The notes beneath the pieces were generated by a model. That model had not been told where the DNA came from. It searched no databases and saw nothing but the letters and a program-made list of their open reading frames with translations. A stretch of 64,000 nt of DNA from JAFASC01 sp036265935 (GTDB lineage Bacteria > Pseudomonadota > Alphaproteobacteria > Rhizobiales > Beijerinckiaceae): positions 1 through 64,000 of the forward strand of contig DATAOB010000076.1 in assembly GCA_036265935.1 (NCBI GenBank), in the 5' to 3' direction. Positions within the stretch are counted from its first letter, which is position 1, and each line of letters begins with the position of its first letter. Made by a program: the position numbers and the translations under genes. Shown piece by piece: positions 25,935-34,475 of this stretch.

Positions 25935-26825
25935 ATGGCTGAACCCATGCTGCCGCGCGAGCGCTGCGACTATTCCGCCATCGTCGATCGCCCGCACTTA
26001 AACTACCCCGGCAATCCGCGAGTCGTCGTCTGGACCATCGTCAATCTCGAAGTCTGGGACATTTCGCGGCCGATGGCGCGGCAGGTTCTGCCGGCGCCGA
26101 TGGGCCAGCCGCTTCTTCCCGATGTGCCGAACTGGTCGTGGCACGAATATGGGATGCGCGTTGGTGTCTGGCGCTTCTTCGATCTCTTCCGCACTTTGCG
26201 CATTCGCCCGACGCTGTCGATCAATGCGCGCGGTTGCATCGATTACGAGCGCGTTGCACGCCAGGCGCTCGACGCGGCGTGGGAGTTCATGGGCCATTCC
26301 TACGAGCAGATGCCGATCCAAAAGGTCGAGGACCAGCGCGGCATGATTTCAAAATCGCTCGATACTCTCGAGCGCTTCACCGGCACGCGGCCGATCGGCT
26401 GGCTTGGGCCTGGTCTGACCGAGACGCTGGAGACGCCGGAACTGCTTGCTGAAGCCGGCATCAAATATATCGGCGATTGGGTCTATGACGACGAGCCGAC
26501 GGTGATACGCACGGCCTCGGGGCCGCTGGTGACGCTGCCTTATTCGGTCGAGCTCAACGACATTCCCATGATGATCGTCAAGCATCACGAGGCGGCGTAT
26601 TGGCGCCAGAGCTGCATCGATTATTTCGATCGGCTGTACAAAGAAGGCGCGGAGCGCCCGCGCATTATGGCGATCGCGATTCATCCGTATATTTCGGGGC
26701 AGCCGCATCGGATTGCCTATCTCGAAGAGGTCTATGAGCACATCAACGCGCATGCCAATGTCGCGCATATGAACGGCGCCGAGATTTATGCGCATTACAA
26801 CGCGCAGAAGAAAGTGCATGAGTGA
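25935..26825 (+). CDS. polysaccharide deacetylase family protein (paralogue 1), 296 aa
   Basis: NodB-homology fold of the branch related to allantoinase PuuE and peptidoglycan deacetylases. Shared blocks are VVVWTIVNLEVWDISRPM, NWSWHEYGMRVGVWRFFDLF, WEFMGHSYEQMPIQKVEDQ, PIGWLGPGLTETLETPELL and AIAIHPYISGQPHRIAYLEE. The His in GHS/HPY and nearby acids are likely metal and catalytic residues. The paralogue one gene downstream matches every block. Start ATG gives MAEPMLPRERCDYSAIVDRP; a frame 51 bases longer has no conserved sequence. It overlaps the following hydrolase gene by 8 bases. The substrate may be a small amide or N-acyl compound rather than a polysaccharide. Confidence 0.82.
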   Translation: MAEPMLPRERCDYSAIVDRPHLNYPGNPRVVVWTIVNLEVWDISRPMARQVLPAPMGQPLLPDVPNWSWHEYGMRVGVWRFFDLFRTLRIRPTLSINARGCIDYERVARQALDAAWEFMGHSYEQMPIQKVEDQRGMISKSLDTLERFTGTRPIGWLGPGLTETLETPELLAEAGIKYIGDWVYDDEPTVIRTASGPLVTLPYSVELNDIPMMIVKHHEAAYWRQSCIDYFDRLYKEGAERPRIMAIAIHPYISGQPHRIAYLEEVYEHINAHANVAHMNGAEIYAHYNAQKKVHE

Positions 26826-27954
26826 TTTGGCCTCCACAGCGCCATTGCCGCTGCCCGAAACAGTGCGCTCCCGATATGTGCCGGATGTCAACGGCCTCTC
26901 GATGCATATCCTGGAAGCGGGATGGGAAGGCGAGCGGCCGCTCGTCATTTTACTGCACGGGTTTCCCGAGCTTGCCTTCTCCTGGCGCAAGCTGATCGCG
27001 CCGCTCGCGCAAGCGGGTTTCCACGTCGTTGCATCCGATCAGCGCGGATATGGCCGCACGACCGGGTGGGACGGCGGCTATGACGGCGATCTCGCCTCCT
27101 TCCGCATGATCAATCTCGTCCGCGATGTTCTCGCGCTGGTGTCGACGCTCGGCAATCGCGAGGTGCATGCGGTCCTTGGACACGATTTCGGGTCCCCGGT
27201 CGCAGCCTATTGCGCGCTGATCCGGCCGGACGTGTTTCGCCGCGTCGTTTTGATGAGCGCGCCCTTTGCCGGACCGCCGCAGCGGCGATCGTCAGCTGCG
27301 CCCGATATCAATGAGACGCTAGCAAAGCTCGATCCACCGCGCAAGCATTACCAAAGGTACTATTCGACGCGCGAGGCGGACGAAAACATGCGCGAATGTC
27401 CGCAAGGCATCCACGCATTCCTGCGCGCCTACTATCATTACAAGAGCGCCGATTGGCGCGACAACCGGCCGTATCCGCTGCAGGCCTGGTCGGTGGATGA
27501 ACTGGCGAAGTTGCCGACTTATTACGTTATGAATGCCAATGACGGAATGGCGGAGACCGTCGCGCCGCACATGCCATCGCGAGCCGAAATCGAGGCCTGC
27601 AATTGGCTGACGGATGACGAGCTCGCCGTCTATGCCGCAGAATTCGCGCGCACGAAATTCCAGGGTGGATTGCAGTGGTATCGCTGCAATCTGCCGGGCA
27701 GCCTCAATCAGGAGCTCGATCTTTTCTCCGGACGCACGATCGATGTTCCCTCGCTCTTCATCGCCGGGAAAAGCGATTGGGGCGTCTATCAGGTGCCGAG
27801 CGCGTTCGAGAAAATGCAGAGAGGCGCCTGCACGAACATGCGCGGCGCGCATCTCATCGACGGCGCCGGCCATTGGGTGCAGCAGGAGCGCCCGCGCGAG
27901 ACGCTCGATTTGCTAGCGCCTTTTTTGATGCGGGAGTCGCATGCGTCCGAATGA
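26818..27954 (+). CDS. alpha/beta hydrolase, epoxide hydrolase-like, 378 aa
   Basis: Alpha/beta hydrolase with an epoxide-hydrolase/haloalkane-dehalogenase layout: oxyanion motif LLHGFPELAFSW, then DQRGYGRT, then nucleophile elbow VLGHDFGSPVAAY with aspartate as nucleophile. The catalytic base is the His in GAGHWVQQERP. The Asp nucleophile favours epoxide hydrolase over esterase. The lid region is longer than usual (total 378 rather than about 320). It overlaps both neighbouring deacetylase genes (8 and 14 bases), so the three genes are translated as a unit and the enzymes probably act on one substrate class. Confidence 0.85.
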   Translation: MSDLASTAPLPLPETVRSRYVPDVNGLSMHILEAGWEGERPLVILLHGFPELAFSWRKLIAPLAQAGFHVVASDQRGYGRTTGWDGGYDGDLASFRMINLVRDVLALVSTLGNREVHAVLGHDFGSPVAAYCALIRPDVFRRVVLMSAPFAGPPQRRSSAAPDINETLAKLDPPRKHYQRYYSTREADENMRECPQGIHAFLRAYYHYKSADWRDNRPYPLQAWSVDELAKLPTYYVMNANDGMAETVAPHMPSRAEIEACNWLTDDELAVYAAEFARTKFQGGLQWYRCNLPGSLNQELDLFSGRTIDVPSLFIAGKSDWGVYQVPSAFEKMQRGACTNMRGAHLIDGAGHWVQQERPRETLDLLAPFLMRESHASE

Positions 27955-28819
27955 GCGCCTGGCCTATTCCGCGATTTCCGAGCGCCCGCCCTTGCGCTTG
28001 CCGGGCGGCGCGAAGCTTGCGGTGTGGATCGTCGTCAATGTCGAGGAGTGGGACATCAATCAAACGATGCCGCGCACGGTCTTGACGCCGCCTGCCGGCG
28101 GCTCGCCGATGCCGGACATCCCGAACTGGGCCTGGCACGAATACGGCAACCGTGTCGGTTTCTGGCGGATGCTCGATGTGTTCGACCGCTTCGCCTTGCC
28201 GGCGGTGCTGGCCATCAACGGCTCGGCGATCTCGGCCTACGAGCCGATTGCCCGCGCCGCGCGCGAGCGCAAATGGGAATTCATCGGCCACGGATTTACG
28301 CAAAAGAACATGCAGAAGGTCGAGAACGAGGCCGACGACATCGCCAGGACGTCGAAGGCGATCGCCGATTTCACAGGCCGGCGCCCACGCGGCTGGCTCG
28401 GGCCGGGACTGACCGAGACGTGGGACACGCCCGATCTCCTGGTCGAGGCCGGATACGAATATGTCTGCGACTGGGTGCTCGACGACCAGCCGACGGTGTT
28501 GAAGACGCGCACCGAGCCGATCGTCAACATTCCCTACACGCAGGAATGCAACGACGTGGCGATGATGCTGATCCAGCATCACAAGGCATCGGAATATTAC
28601 GATCGCGCCATCGACCAGTTCGAGCAGCTGATGCACGACGCGCAAGAGTCGGCGCGGGTGATGGCGCTGGTCGTGCATCCCTACATCATGGGCGCGCCGC
28701 ACCGGCTGAAATATTTTCGGCAAGTGCTGGAGAAGATCACGGCGGTTGAAGGCGTGATCTTCTGGACCGGCGAGCAGATACTGGATTGGTATCAGGGCCA
28801 AGTCGGCATCGGCCGGTGA
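27941..28819 (+). CDS. polysaccharide deacetylase family protein (paralogue 2), 292 aa
   Basis: Same family as the gene two positions upstream, with matching blocks LAVWIVVNVEEWDINQTM, NWAWHEYGNRVGFWRMLDVF, WEFIGHGFTQKNMQKVEN, PRGWLGPGLTETWDTPDLL and VVHPYIMGAPHRLKYFR. The N-terminus MRPNERLAYSAISERPPLRL starts inside the end of the hydrolase gene. By eye the two paralogues share about 40-50 percent of residues, so the duplication is old or one copy was acquired separately. It is followed by an inverted repeat and then convergent cobT. Confidence 0.82.
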   Translation: MRPNERLAYSAISERPPLRLPGGAKLAVWIVVNVEEWDINQTMPRTVLTPPAGGSPMPDIPNWAWHEYGNRVGFWRMLDVFDRFALPAVLAINGSAISAYEPIARAARERKWEFIGHGFTQKNMQKVENEADDIARTSKAIADFTGRRPRGWLGPGLTETWDTPDLLVEAGYEYVCDWVLDDQPTVLKTRTEPIVNIPYTQECNDVAMMLIQHHKASEYYDRAIDQFEQLMHDAQESARVMALVVHPYIMGAPHRLKYFRQVLEKITAVEGVIFWTGEQILDWYQGQVGIGR

Positions 28820-28825
28820 TTAAGG

Positions 28826-28895
28826 CTGGACCGCGCATCTCCTGATGCGCATCCACTCGCAGCAGATCGTGCGCACCAGGAGGTGCGCGGTCCAG
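28826..28895. repeat. inverted repeat between convergent genes, 19-bp arms
   Basis: The left arm 28826-28844 (CTGGACCGCGCATCTCCTG) pairs with the right arm 28877-28895 (CAGGAGGTGCGCGGTCCAG) at 18 of 19 positions. The 32-base centre also holds ATGCGCA/TGCGCAC complementarity. It lies wholly in the gap between the second deacetylase gene and cobT. It could be a dispersed palindromic element serving as a two-way terminator. Confidence 0.65.
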
Positions 28896-28901
28896 CGCTA
28901 A

Positions 28902-30836
28902 TTAATGTAGCGTCGCGCTCGCCGGGCGCACCGGCCGCGACTTCGGCGCCGGCGCCGGCCGCGGCTGCTGCATCGGCGCCGGCGGCGCCTCGCTGAACAG
29001 TTCCGCGAGTTTTTCGGTCATCGCGCCGCCGAGCTCTTCCGCATCGACGATCGTTACCGCGCGGCGGTAATAGCGCGTGACATCGTGGCCGATGCCGATC
29101 GCGATCAGCTCGATCGGCGAGCGCGTCTCGATCTCTTCGATGATGCCGCGTAAGTGCCGCTCGAGGTAATTGCCGGGATTGACCGAGAGCGTCGAATCGT
29201 CGACCGGCGCACCGTCGGAAATCATCATGAGAATGCGCCGCTGCTCGGAGCGCCCGAGCAGGCGCTTATGCGCCCAATCGAGCGCCTCGCCGTCGATATT
29301 TTCCTTGAGCAATCCCTCGCGCATCATCAGGCCGAGGTTTTTGCGTGCGCGGCGCCAGGGTGCATCCGCCGACTTATAGATGATGTGACGAAGATCATTG
29401 AGCCGCCCCGGCGCGGCGGGCTTGCCGGCTTGCAGCCAGGCCTCGCGCGATTGCCCACCTTTCCAGGCGCGCGTCGTGAAGCCCAAAATCTCGACCTTGA
29501 CGCCACAGCGCTCCAGCGTGCGCGCCAAAATGTCGGCGCAGGTGGCAGCAACCGTGATCGGGCGCCCGCGCATCGATCCGGAATTGTCGAGAAGCAGCGT
29601 CACGACCGTGTCGCGGAAATCCATGTCGCGTTCGCGCTTGAACGAGAGCGGCTGCTGCGGATCGGTGATGACGCGCGACAGGCGCGCCGGATCGAGCATG
29701 CCCTCTTCGAGATCGAACTCCCACGAGCGGTTCTGCTGGGCCATGAGGCGCCGCTGCAGCCGGTTGGCGAGGCGCGCGACGATCGAGGAGAGATTCTGCA
29801 ATTGCTTGTCGAGATAGGCGCGCAGCCGCTCGAGCTCTTCCGGCTCGCACAAATCCTCGGCGTGGATCACTTCGTCGAAGCGCGTCGTGAACGCCATGTA
29901 GTCGGGCGCGCGCGCTTCGTTGCCGCTGAGCGGCGGGCGCTGGCCTTCGGCGGAATCCTCGGCATCGGCGCCTTCGGTCTCGTCGGGGAATTCGCCGGCC
30001 GGTGCATCGGCGGCTTCGCTCGCGCCCTCCTCCATCGACTGCTCGGATTCGGCCTTTTCCATCTGGATCGGCTCGCCGGCGTGATCCTGCTCGCCCTCGC
30101 CGTCCTGCTCGTTGTCGGAATCCTCAGGCCGGTCGTCGCCGTCGTCCTCGCTTTCATCGCTGTCGCTCGCCGATTCGTCGGCCATGTCGAGCAAGGCGAG
30201 AAGCTTATGAACGAGCTTGCCGAAATCCCTCTGATTTTCGATCGAGCGGCCGAGTTGGTCGAGATCGGCGCCGGCCCGTTCCTCGATCCATGAGCGCCAG
30301 AGGTCGACGACTTTGCGCGCGTCTTTCGGCGGCGCGCTGCCGGTCAGGCGCTCGCGCACCATCATCGCGACCGCGTCTTCGATCGGCGCATCGGATCGGT
30401 CGGTGACATCGCCGAGATTGCTGCGGTGGTAGCGATCGTCGAGCATCGCGCTGAGATTGCTGGCGACCCCTTCCATGCGGCGTGCGCCGATTGCCTCGAC
30501 GCGCGCCTGTTCGACGGCGTCGAACACGCTCCGCGCAGCAGATCCCTGCGGCACGAGCCGGCGATGCACTTCGTTGTCGTGGCAGGCAAGCCGCAGCGCC
30601 ATTGCATCGGCATGGCCGCGCACGATCGCGGTGTCGCGCGGACTGAGTTTGCGCGGCGGCTCCGGCAGCCGCGCCTTGGCATTCCCGCCGGAGCCGATCA
30701 GCGCCGGCTTCTCCGCCGCGAAAGTGACTTCGAGTTCGGGCGTGCGCGAAAGCGCGCGCATGCAGCCGGCGACGGCGCGCTTGAACGGCTCCTGCGGCGC
30801 TTCCTTCGGCTGCGGCGGTTTGCGGTTCGAGGTCAT
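28902..30836 (-). CDS. cobT: cobaltochelatase subunit CobT, 644 aa
   Basis: Subunit of the aerobic CobN-CobS-CobT chelatase that puts cobalt into hydrogenobyrinic acid a,c-diamide. CobT and CobS form the AAA+ motor part. The chain has an N-terminal helical domain, a strongly acidic linker (runs of Asp/Glu such as SDSDESEDDGDDRPEDSDNE), and a C-terminal von Willebrand A domain with the MIDAS motif LLLDNSGSMRGRP. The start overlaps the DUF29 gene stop by 4 bases. Normal length for rhizobial CobT. Confidence 0.95.
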   Translation of the reverse strand: MTSNRKPPQPKEAPQEPFKRAVAGCMRALSRTPELEVTFAAEKPALIGSGGNAKARLPEPPRKLSPRDTAIVRGHADAMALRLACHDNEVHRRLVPQGSAARSVFDAVEQARVEAIGARRMEGVASNLSAMLDDRYHRSNLGDVTDRSDAPIEDAVAMMVRERLTGSAPPKDARKVVDLWRSWIEERAGADLDQLGRSIENQRDFGKLVHKLLALLDMADESASDSDESEDDGDDRPEDSDNEQDGEGEQDHAGEPIQMEKAESEQSMEEGASEAADAPAGEFPDETEGADAEDSAEGQRPPLSGNEARAPDYMAFTTRFDEVIHAEDLCEPEELERLRAYLDKQLQNLSSIVARLANRLQRRLMAQQNRSWEFDLEEGMLDPARLSRVITDPQQPLSFKRERDMDFRDTVVTLLLDNSGSMRGRPITVAATCADILARTLERCGVKVEILGFTTRAWKGGQSREAWLQAGKPAAPGRLNDLRHIIYKSADAPWRRARKNLGLMMREGLLKENIDGEALDWAHKRLLGRSEQRRILMMISDGAPVDDSTLSVNPGNYLERHLRGIIEEIETRSPIELIAIGIGHDVTRYYRRAVTIVDAEELGGAMTEKLAELFSEAPPAPMQQPRPAPAPKSRPVRPASATLH

Positions 30837-31339
30837 TTCTTGGCGCGTTCATCCTCGTAAACGAAAGGACGCGCCGTGATCTCTTCCCACTCGTAGGGAC
30901 CCGAGAAGGCGAAATCTACTTCGGGGATGTAAGTCTCGATTTGGCACCATCGGCGAGCATCTTCGTATCGCTCTTCGACGGCCTCGCCCGTTCGAGATTT
31001 CAAGCTGGGGAACTTACGAAGTTGACGCTCGACGCGAGCACGATGCTCGAGGATCGAATTCTGCCAGCTCCGCGATCGGCGCTCGGGCTGGTGATCCCAT
31101 TGGAGTATGTGCAGAAGGATAATGGCGAGCGCGCTCTCCAGCTTATCGTATTCGCGTTCGGCCACGTCCTGAATTTCCTCGGCGATATTCAGCGCATCGA
31201 TCTCGGCAAAGCGCCCCGCCTTGAGGAGTTCTATTTGCTCCAGCGCCCAAGCATGCATGTCTTGCTTGTAGGCGGTGCGCGCTTCTGTAGAAGCCGAACC
31301 GCCTTTTTCCTTCGGTCGCTCCTTGCTCAGCGTCGACAC
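30833..31339 (-). CDS. DUF29 family protein, 168 aa
   Basis: DUF29 proteins are about 150-residue helical proteins of unknown function, common in cyanobacteria and alphaproteobacteria. Family features here are YKQDMHAWALEQIELLKAG, IDALNIAEEIQDVAEREYDK, LLHILQWDHQPERRSRSWQN and a C-terminal PYEWEEI. It lies 18 bases after cobS and overlaps the cobT start by 4 bases, all on one strand, so it is co-translated with the chelatase subunits. A link to the chelatase is suggested by position only. Confidence 0.85.
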   Translation of the reverse strand: MSTLSKERPKEKGGSASTEARTAYKQDMHAWALEQIELLKAGRFAEIDALNIAEEIQDVAEREYDKLESALAIILLHILQWDHQPERRSRSWQNSILEHRARVERQLRKFPSLKSRTGEAVEERYEDARRWCQIETYIPEVDFAFSGPYEWEEITARPFVYEDERAKK

Positions 31340-31357
31340 TGAACCCGCTCCATCGAC

Positions 31358-32359
31358 TTACGTCAGCACGACATTGACCGCGCTCTCCGGCAGTTCGTGG
31401 CCGAAGCAGCGCTGATAAAATTCGGCGACGAGCGCGCGTTCGAGCTCGTCGCATTTGTTCAAGAAGGTCAGCCGGAAGGCAAAACCGATATCGCCGAAAA
31501 TCTCGGAATTCTCCGCCCAGGTGATCACCGTCCGCGGGCTCATCACCGTCGACAGATCGCCAGCGATGAAGGCGTTGCGGGTGAGATCGGCGACGCGCAC
31601 CATCTTGCCGATCGTCTCCTTGCCCTGTTTCGTCTCGCGGAACGATTTCACCTTCGCCTGCACGATCTCGACCTCGCGGTCGTGCGGCAGGTAGTTCAGC
31701 GTGGCGACGATCGACCAGCGGTCCATCTGACCCTGATTGATCTGCTGCGTGCCGTGATAGAGGCCCGACGTATCGCCGAGGCCGACCGTATTCGCCGTCG
31801 CAAACAGCCGGAACGCGGGATGCGGGCGGATGACGCGGCTCTGGTCGAGCAGCGTCAGGCGGCCGGAGACTTCCAGCACGCGCTGGATCACGAACATCAC
31901 GTCGGGGCGGCCGGCGTCGTATTCGTCGAAGCACAGCGCGACATTGCTCTGCAGCGCCCAGGGCAGGATGCCGTCGCGAAATTCGGTGATCTGCTTGCCG
32001 TCCTGCAGGACGATTGCATCCTTGCCGACGAGATCGATGCGGGAGATGTGGCTGTCGAGATTGACGCGCACGCAGGGCCAGTTCAGCCGCGCCGCGACCT
32101 GCTCGATATGCGTCGATTTGCCGGTGCCGTGATAGCCGGTGATCATCACGCGGCGATTGCGGGCAAAGCCCGCCAGGATCGCCAGCGTGGTCTCGCGGTC
32201 GAAAATGTAATCCGGGTCGAAATCCGGCACGTGCTCGTCGGGCTTGGCGTAGGCCGGCACTTCGAGATTGGAATCGATCCCGAAGACCTGCCGGACCGAG
32301 ACCTTCATGTCGGGCAGCAGATTCGGCCGGTCGCTGGCCGGGGCTTTAGAGAGTTGCAT
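31358..32359 (-). CDS. cobS: cobaltochelatase subunit CobS (AAA+ ATPase), 333 aa
   Basis: MoxR/CbbQ-type AAA+ ATPase of the cobaltochelatase. Walker A is ITGYHGTGKSTHIEQVAARL and Walker B is NVALCFDEYDAGRPDV. Sensor-type sequence FRLFATANTVGLGDTSGLYH follows. The N-terminus carries VSVRQVFGIDSNLEVPAYA, usual for CobS. Length matches rhizobial CobS (about 330). First gene of the cobS-DUF29-cobT unit. Confidence 0.95.
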   Translation of the reverse strand: MQLSKAPASDRPNLLPDMKVSVRQVFGIDSNLEVPAYAKPDEHVPDFDPDYIFDRETTLAILAGFARNRRVMITGYHGTGKSTHIEQVAARLNWPCVRVNLDSHISRIDLVGKDAIVLQDGKQITEFRDGILPWALQSNVALCFDEYDAGRPDVMFVIQRVLEVSGRLTLLDQSRVIRPHPAFRLFATANTVGLGDTSGLYHGTQQINQGQMDRWSIVATLNYLPHDREVEIVQAKVKSFRETKQGKETIGKMVRVADLTRNAFIAGDLSTVMSPRTVITWAENSEIFGDIGFAFRLTFLNKCDELERALVAEFYQRCFGHELPESAVNVVLT

Positions 32360-32448
32360 TCATCCTCCGCTCCCGCGCAGCGAGCGCGCGGGGAACCATG
32401 GAACAGACCCTGGACGGAAACGCCACGGGGCAGAAAACGTGCCAGATC

Positions 32449-33051
32449 TCAGACGATCCTGACCGATTTCAGATATTTATAGGCGCGGATGATCTCGCGC
32501 AATTTGTCCTCGGACGAGCGATCCCCGCCATTGGCGTCCGGATGGAGCCGTTTGACCAGATCCTTGTAGCGCGACCTGATGGCGGCGGAATCGGCCGAGT
32601 CGTCAAGTCCGAGCGTCGTCAAAGCCTTGGTGGCCGCGAGCCCGTAGCGTGACTGCTTGGCTTCCGGGCGGGCGCGGTGCGATCTCGCCCGGAACAGGCC
32701 GAGCGGATCGGAGAAGCTTTTCGGGTCGGCAGGGTCCTCGCGGAAGGCGCGTCCGGCCCGGTTCACCCCCATGCTCCAGGTTGGGCGATGGCCGACGAGG
32801 TCATCGCGCTGGTAGCGGGCGATCGCGTCGTCGCTCATCCCGTTGAAATAATTGTAGGACGCGTTGTACTCACGGACGTGATCGAGGCAGAAGCAGAAAT
32901 ACTGCCCCTCGCGCAGCCGGCCCATCGGCGCGCGGAATTCGCCCGCCTCCTCGCAGCCCGGGTAATTGCAGCGCACGCGATCCTCGCGCGGCTCGTCACG
33001 CTGCTCTGGCTTGACCCTGATGCGGTCGAACAGAGGTGAGTTCAGGTCCAT
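32449..33051 (-). CDS. J-domain protein (DnaJ-like, C-terminal J), 200 aa
   Basis: The J domain is at the C-terminus: TLGLDDSADSAAIRSRYKDL, VKRLHPDANGGDRSSEDKL (with the HPD tripeptide) and EIIRAYKYLKSV. The N-terminal half has a possible metal-binding cysteine group (RCNYPGCEEAGEFRAP, YFCFCLDHVREYN). It probably acts as a DnaK co-chaperone with a specialised client. It lies 89 bases from cobS and is divergent from the BolA gene, an arrangement common in Hyphomicrobiales. Confidence 0.88.
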   Translation of the reverse strand: MDLNSPLFDRIRVKPEQRDEPREDRVRCNYPGCEEAGEFRAPMGRLREGQYFCFCLDHVREYNASYNYFNGMSDDAIARYQRDDLVGHRPTWSMGVNRAGRAFREDPADPKSFSDPLGLFRARSHRARPEAKQSRYGLAATKALTTLGLDDSADSAAIRSRYKDLVKRLHPDANGGDRSSEDKLREIIRAYKYLKSVRIV

Positions 33052-33152
33052 CAGCTGTTCATTATGGTCGAGATGTGGACGCCCGCAAGGCGGGGAGCAT
33101 ATTTCCGATTCTGCGCGTGTCGATGACGCATCGCGCGACGGGGTTGGTCAAA

Positions 33153-33437
33153 ATGAATGCTGCACCGGGACCTGTTGCGAAACGGATAAGCGAGAAGCTC
33201 GAACGAGCGCTCTCGCCGCGGCACCTTGAGGTGATCGATGAGTCGCACCTTCACGCCGGCCATGCCGGATCGCGGCCGGGCGGCGAAACTCATTTCAGGG
33301 TTAAAATGGTGGCTGACGGCTTTGTCGGCAAGAGCCTCATCGAGCGTCACCGCAAGGTGAACGAGGTGCTCGCGGACGAGTTGAAGCCCGAGGGCGTGCA
33401 TGCGCTGGCGATCGAGGCGCACGCGCCGGGGGAGTGA
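33153..33437 (+). CDS. BolA family protein, 94 aa
   Basis: BolA/IbaG-type protein that works with monothiol glutaredoxins in iron-sulfur handling and iron signalling. The core is IDESHLHAGHAGSRPGGETH (with the histidine expected to take part in cluster binding) followed by FRVKMVADGFVGKSLIERHR and an end rule typical of the family (VHALAIEAHAPGE). The start MNAAPGPVAKRISEKLERAL is preferred; an ATG 30 bases earlier (MTHRATGLVK) is possible. Confidence 0.9.
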   Translation: MNAAPGPVAKRISEKLERALSPRHLEVIDESHLHAGHAGSRPGGETHFRVKMVADGFVGKSLIERHRKVNEVLADELKPEGVHALAIEAHAPGE

Positions 33438-33470
33438 GCGCCGGTAAGGCGCGTTTCAGAAGCGGCGCCG

Positions 33471-33568
33471 CGTCATTGCGAGCGGAAGGAAGCAATCCAG
33501 GAGCAAACGCTTCGATGATTGCGGAATTTGCCTCTGGATTGCTTCGTCGCTTCGCTCCTCGCAATGAC
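33471..33568. repeat. dispersed palindromic repeat (CGTCATTGCGAGCG type)
   Basis: The left arm CGTCATTGCGAGCGGAAGGA... to CAATCCAG (33471-33500) matches, inverted, the right arm CTGGATTGCTTCGTCGC...TCGCAATGAC (33534-33568), with an AT-richer centre. This sequence type is familiar as a multi-copy intergenic element in Bradyrhizobium and relatives, so it is probably a MITE or REP-like repeat. It lies between the BolA gene and the convergent SDR gene and could act as a terminator there. Confidence 0.75.
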
Positions 33569-33593
33569 AGCGTGAACCATCGTCGCTCCAAGA

Positions 33594-34475
33594 TCACGCT
33601 TGCATGAGATTGACCGTTCCGGCGAGCGCGCGCAATCCGTCGCGGTATGTCGGATGGGCGAGCGTGACACCGAGCTGCTGCTTCAGCCGGCGATTCGAAA
33701 CACGCTTGTTGGAAGAATAGAACGAGCGCGCCATCGGCGTGAGATCGCCACTCTCGAATTGTACTTCCGGCGGTGGTTCCATGCCGAGAAGTTCGGCGGC
33801 ATAAGCGATTACGTCCTGCGGCGGCGCCGGCTCGTCGTCTGTGACATTGAAAATGCCGCTCGGCGCGTTCGCTGCAAAAGCAGCTTCGATTGCGCGCGTG
33901 ATGTCCTCGACGTGAATGCGATTGAACACCTGCCCGGGTTTGACGATCCGGCGGGCTTTGCCTTCCCGCAGATTGACGAGCGCGTTCCTGCCGGGCCCGT
34001 AAATGCCGGCAAGGCGCAGGATCGTGATTTTCTTGCCCGTGCGCTCACCGAGCGCAAGCCATTGCTGCTCCGCGATGGCGCGTGCTCCGTTGCGGGTAGA
34101 GTTCGGCTCTAGAGGTGCATCTTCGTCGATCCAAGCACCTTGATGATCGCCGTACACGCCGATCGTCGAGAGATAGACGATGCGATCGAGCCGCGCTACC
34201 GAGGCGATCGTCTCGGCGAAATGTGCGAGCACCAGATCGCCCCGGTCGCCGGGTGGAATGGAGATCAACAGGCGTGTTGCCGACGCGACGCGATCCCTAA
34301 TTGCCGGATCGGTTGCCGGCGGATCGAAGACAAGCGCCTCAATGTTCGGATGTGCTTCTTCTATCGATCGCGCTTTTTCGTTGGTGCGGACGGTGCCCGT
34401 CACCCGTTCCTCCGCGGGGCGCGTCGCGACGTAATACATGGCCGAGTAGCCGAGACCGAAGACAAAAAGGCTCAC
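33594..34475 (-). CDS. SDR family NAD(P)-dependent oxidoreductase (YeeZ/epimerase-like), 293 aa
   Basis: Extended SDR protein. The N-terminal motif is degenerate (MSLFVFGLGYSAMYYVATRP, glycine-rich GLGYS). RIVYLSTIGVYGDHQGAWID provides the Ser and Tyr region of the active site, and ILRLAGIYGPGRNALVNLRE and VEDITRAIEAAF are epimerase features. GTG start overlapping the queG stop by 4 bases. Substrate unknown; its coupling to queG is typical of this order. Confidence 0.85.
   Translation of the reverse strand: MSLFVFGLGYSAMYYVATRPAEERVTGTVRTNEKARSIEEAHPNIEALVFDPPATDPAIRDRVASATRLLISIPPGDRGDLVLAHFAETIASVARLDRIVYLSTIGVYGDHQGAWIDEDAPLEPNSTRNGARAIAEQQWLALGERTGKKITILRLAGIYGPGRNALVNLREGKARRIVKPGQVFNRIHVEDITRAIEAAFAANAPSGIFNVTDDEPAPPQDVIAYAAELLGMEPPPEVQFESGDLTPMARSFYSSNKRVSNRRLKQQLGVTLAHPTYRDGLRALAGTVNLMQA

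Noticed and set aside
31397..32482. 361-codon forward frame opposite cobS
   Set aside because: Antisense of a conserved AAA+ gene; composition not protein-like.
33337..33597. Reverse frame reading LRGAKRRSNPEA-like peptide
   Set aside because: It is a translation of the palindromic repeat and of antisense BolA, not a gene.
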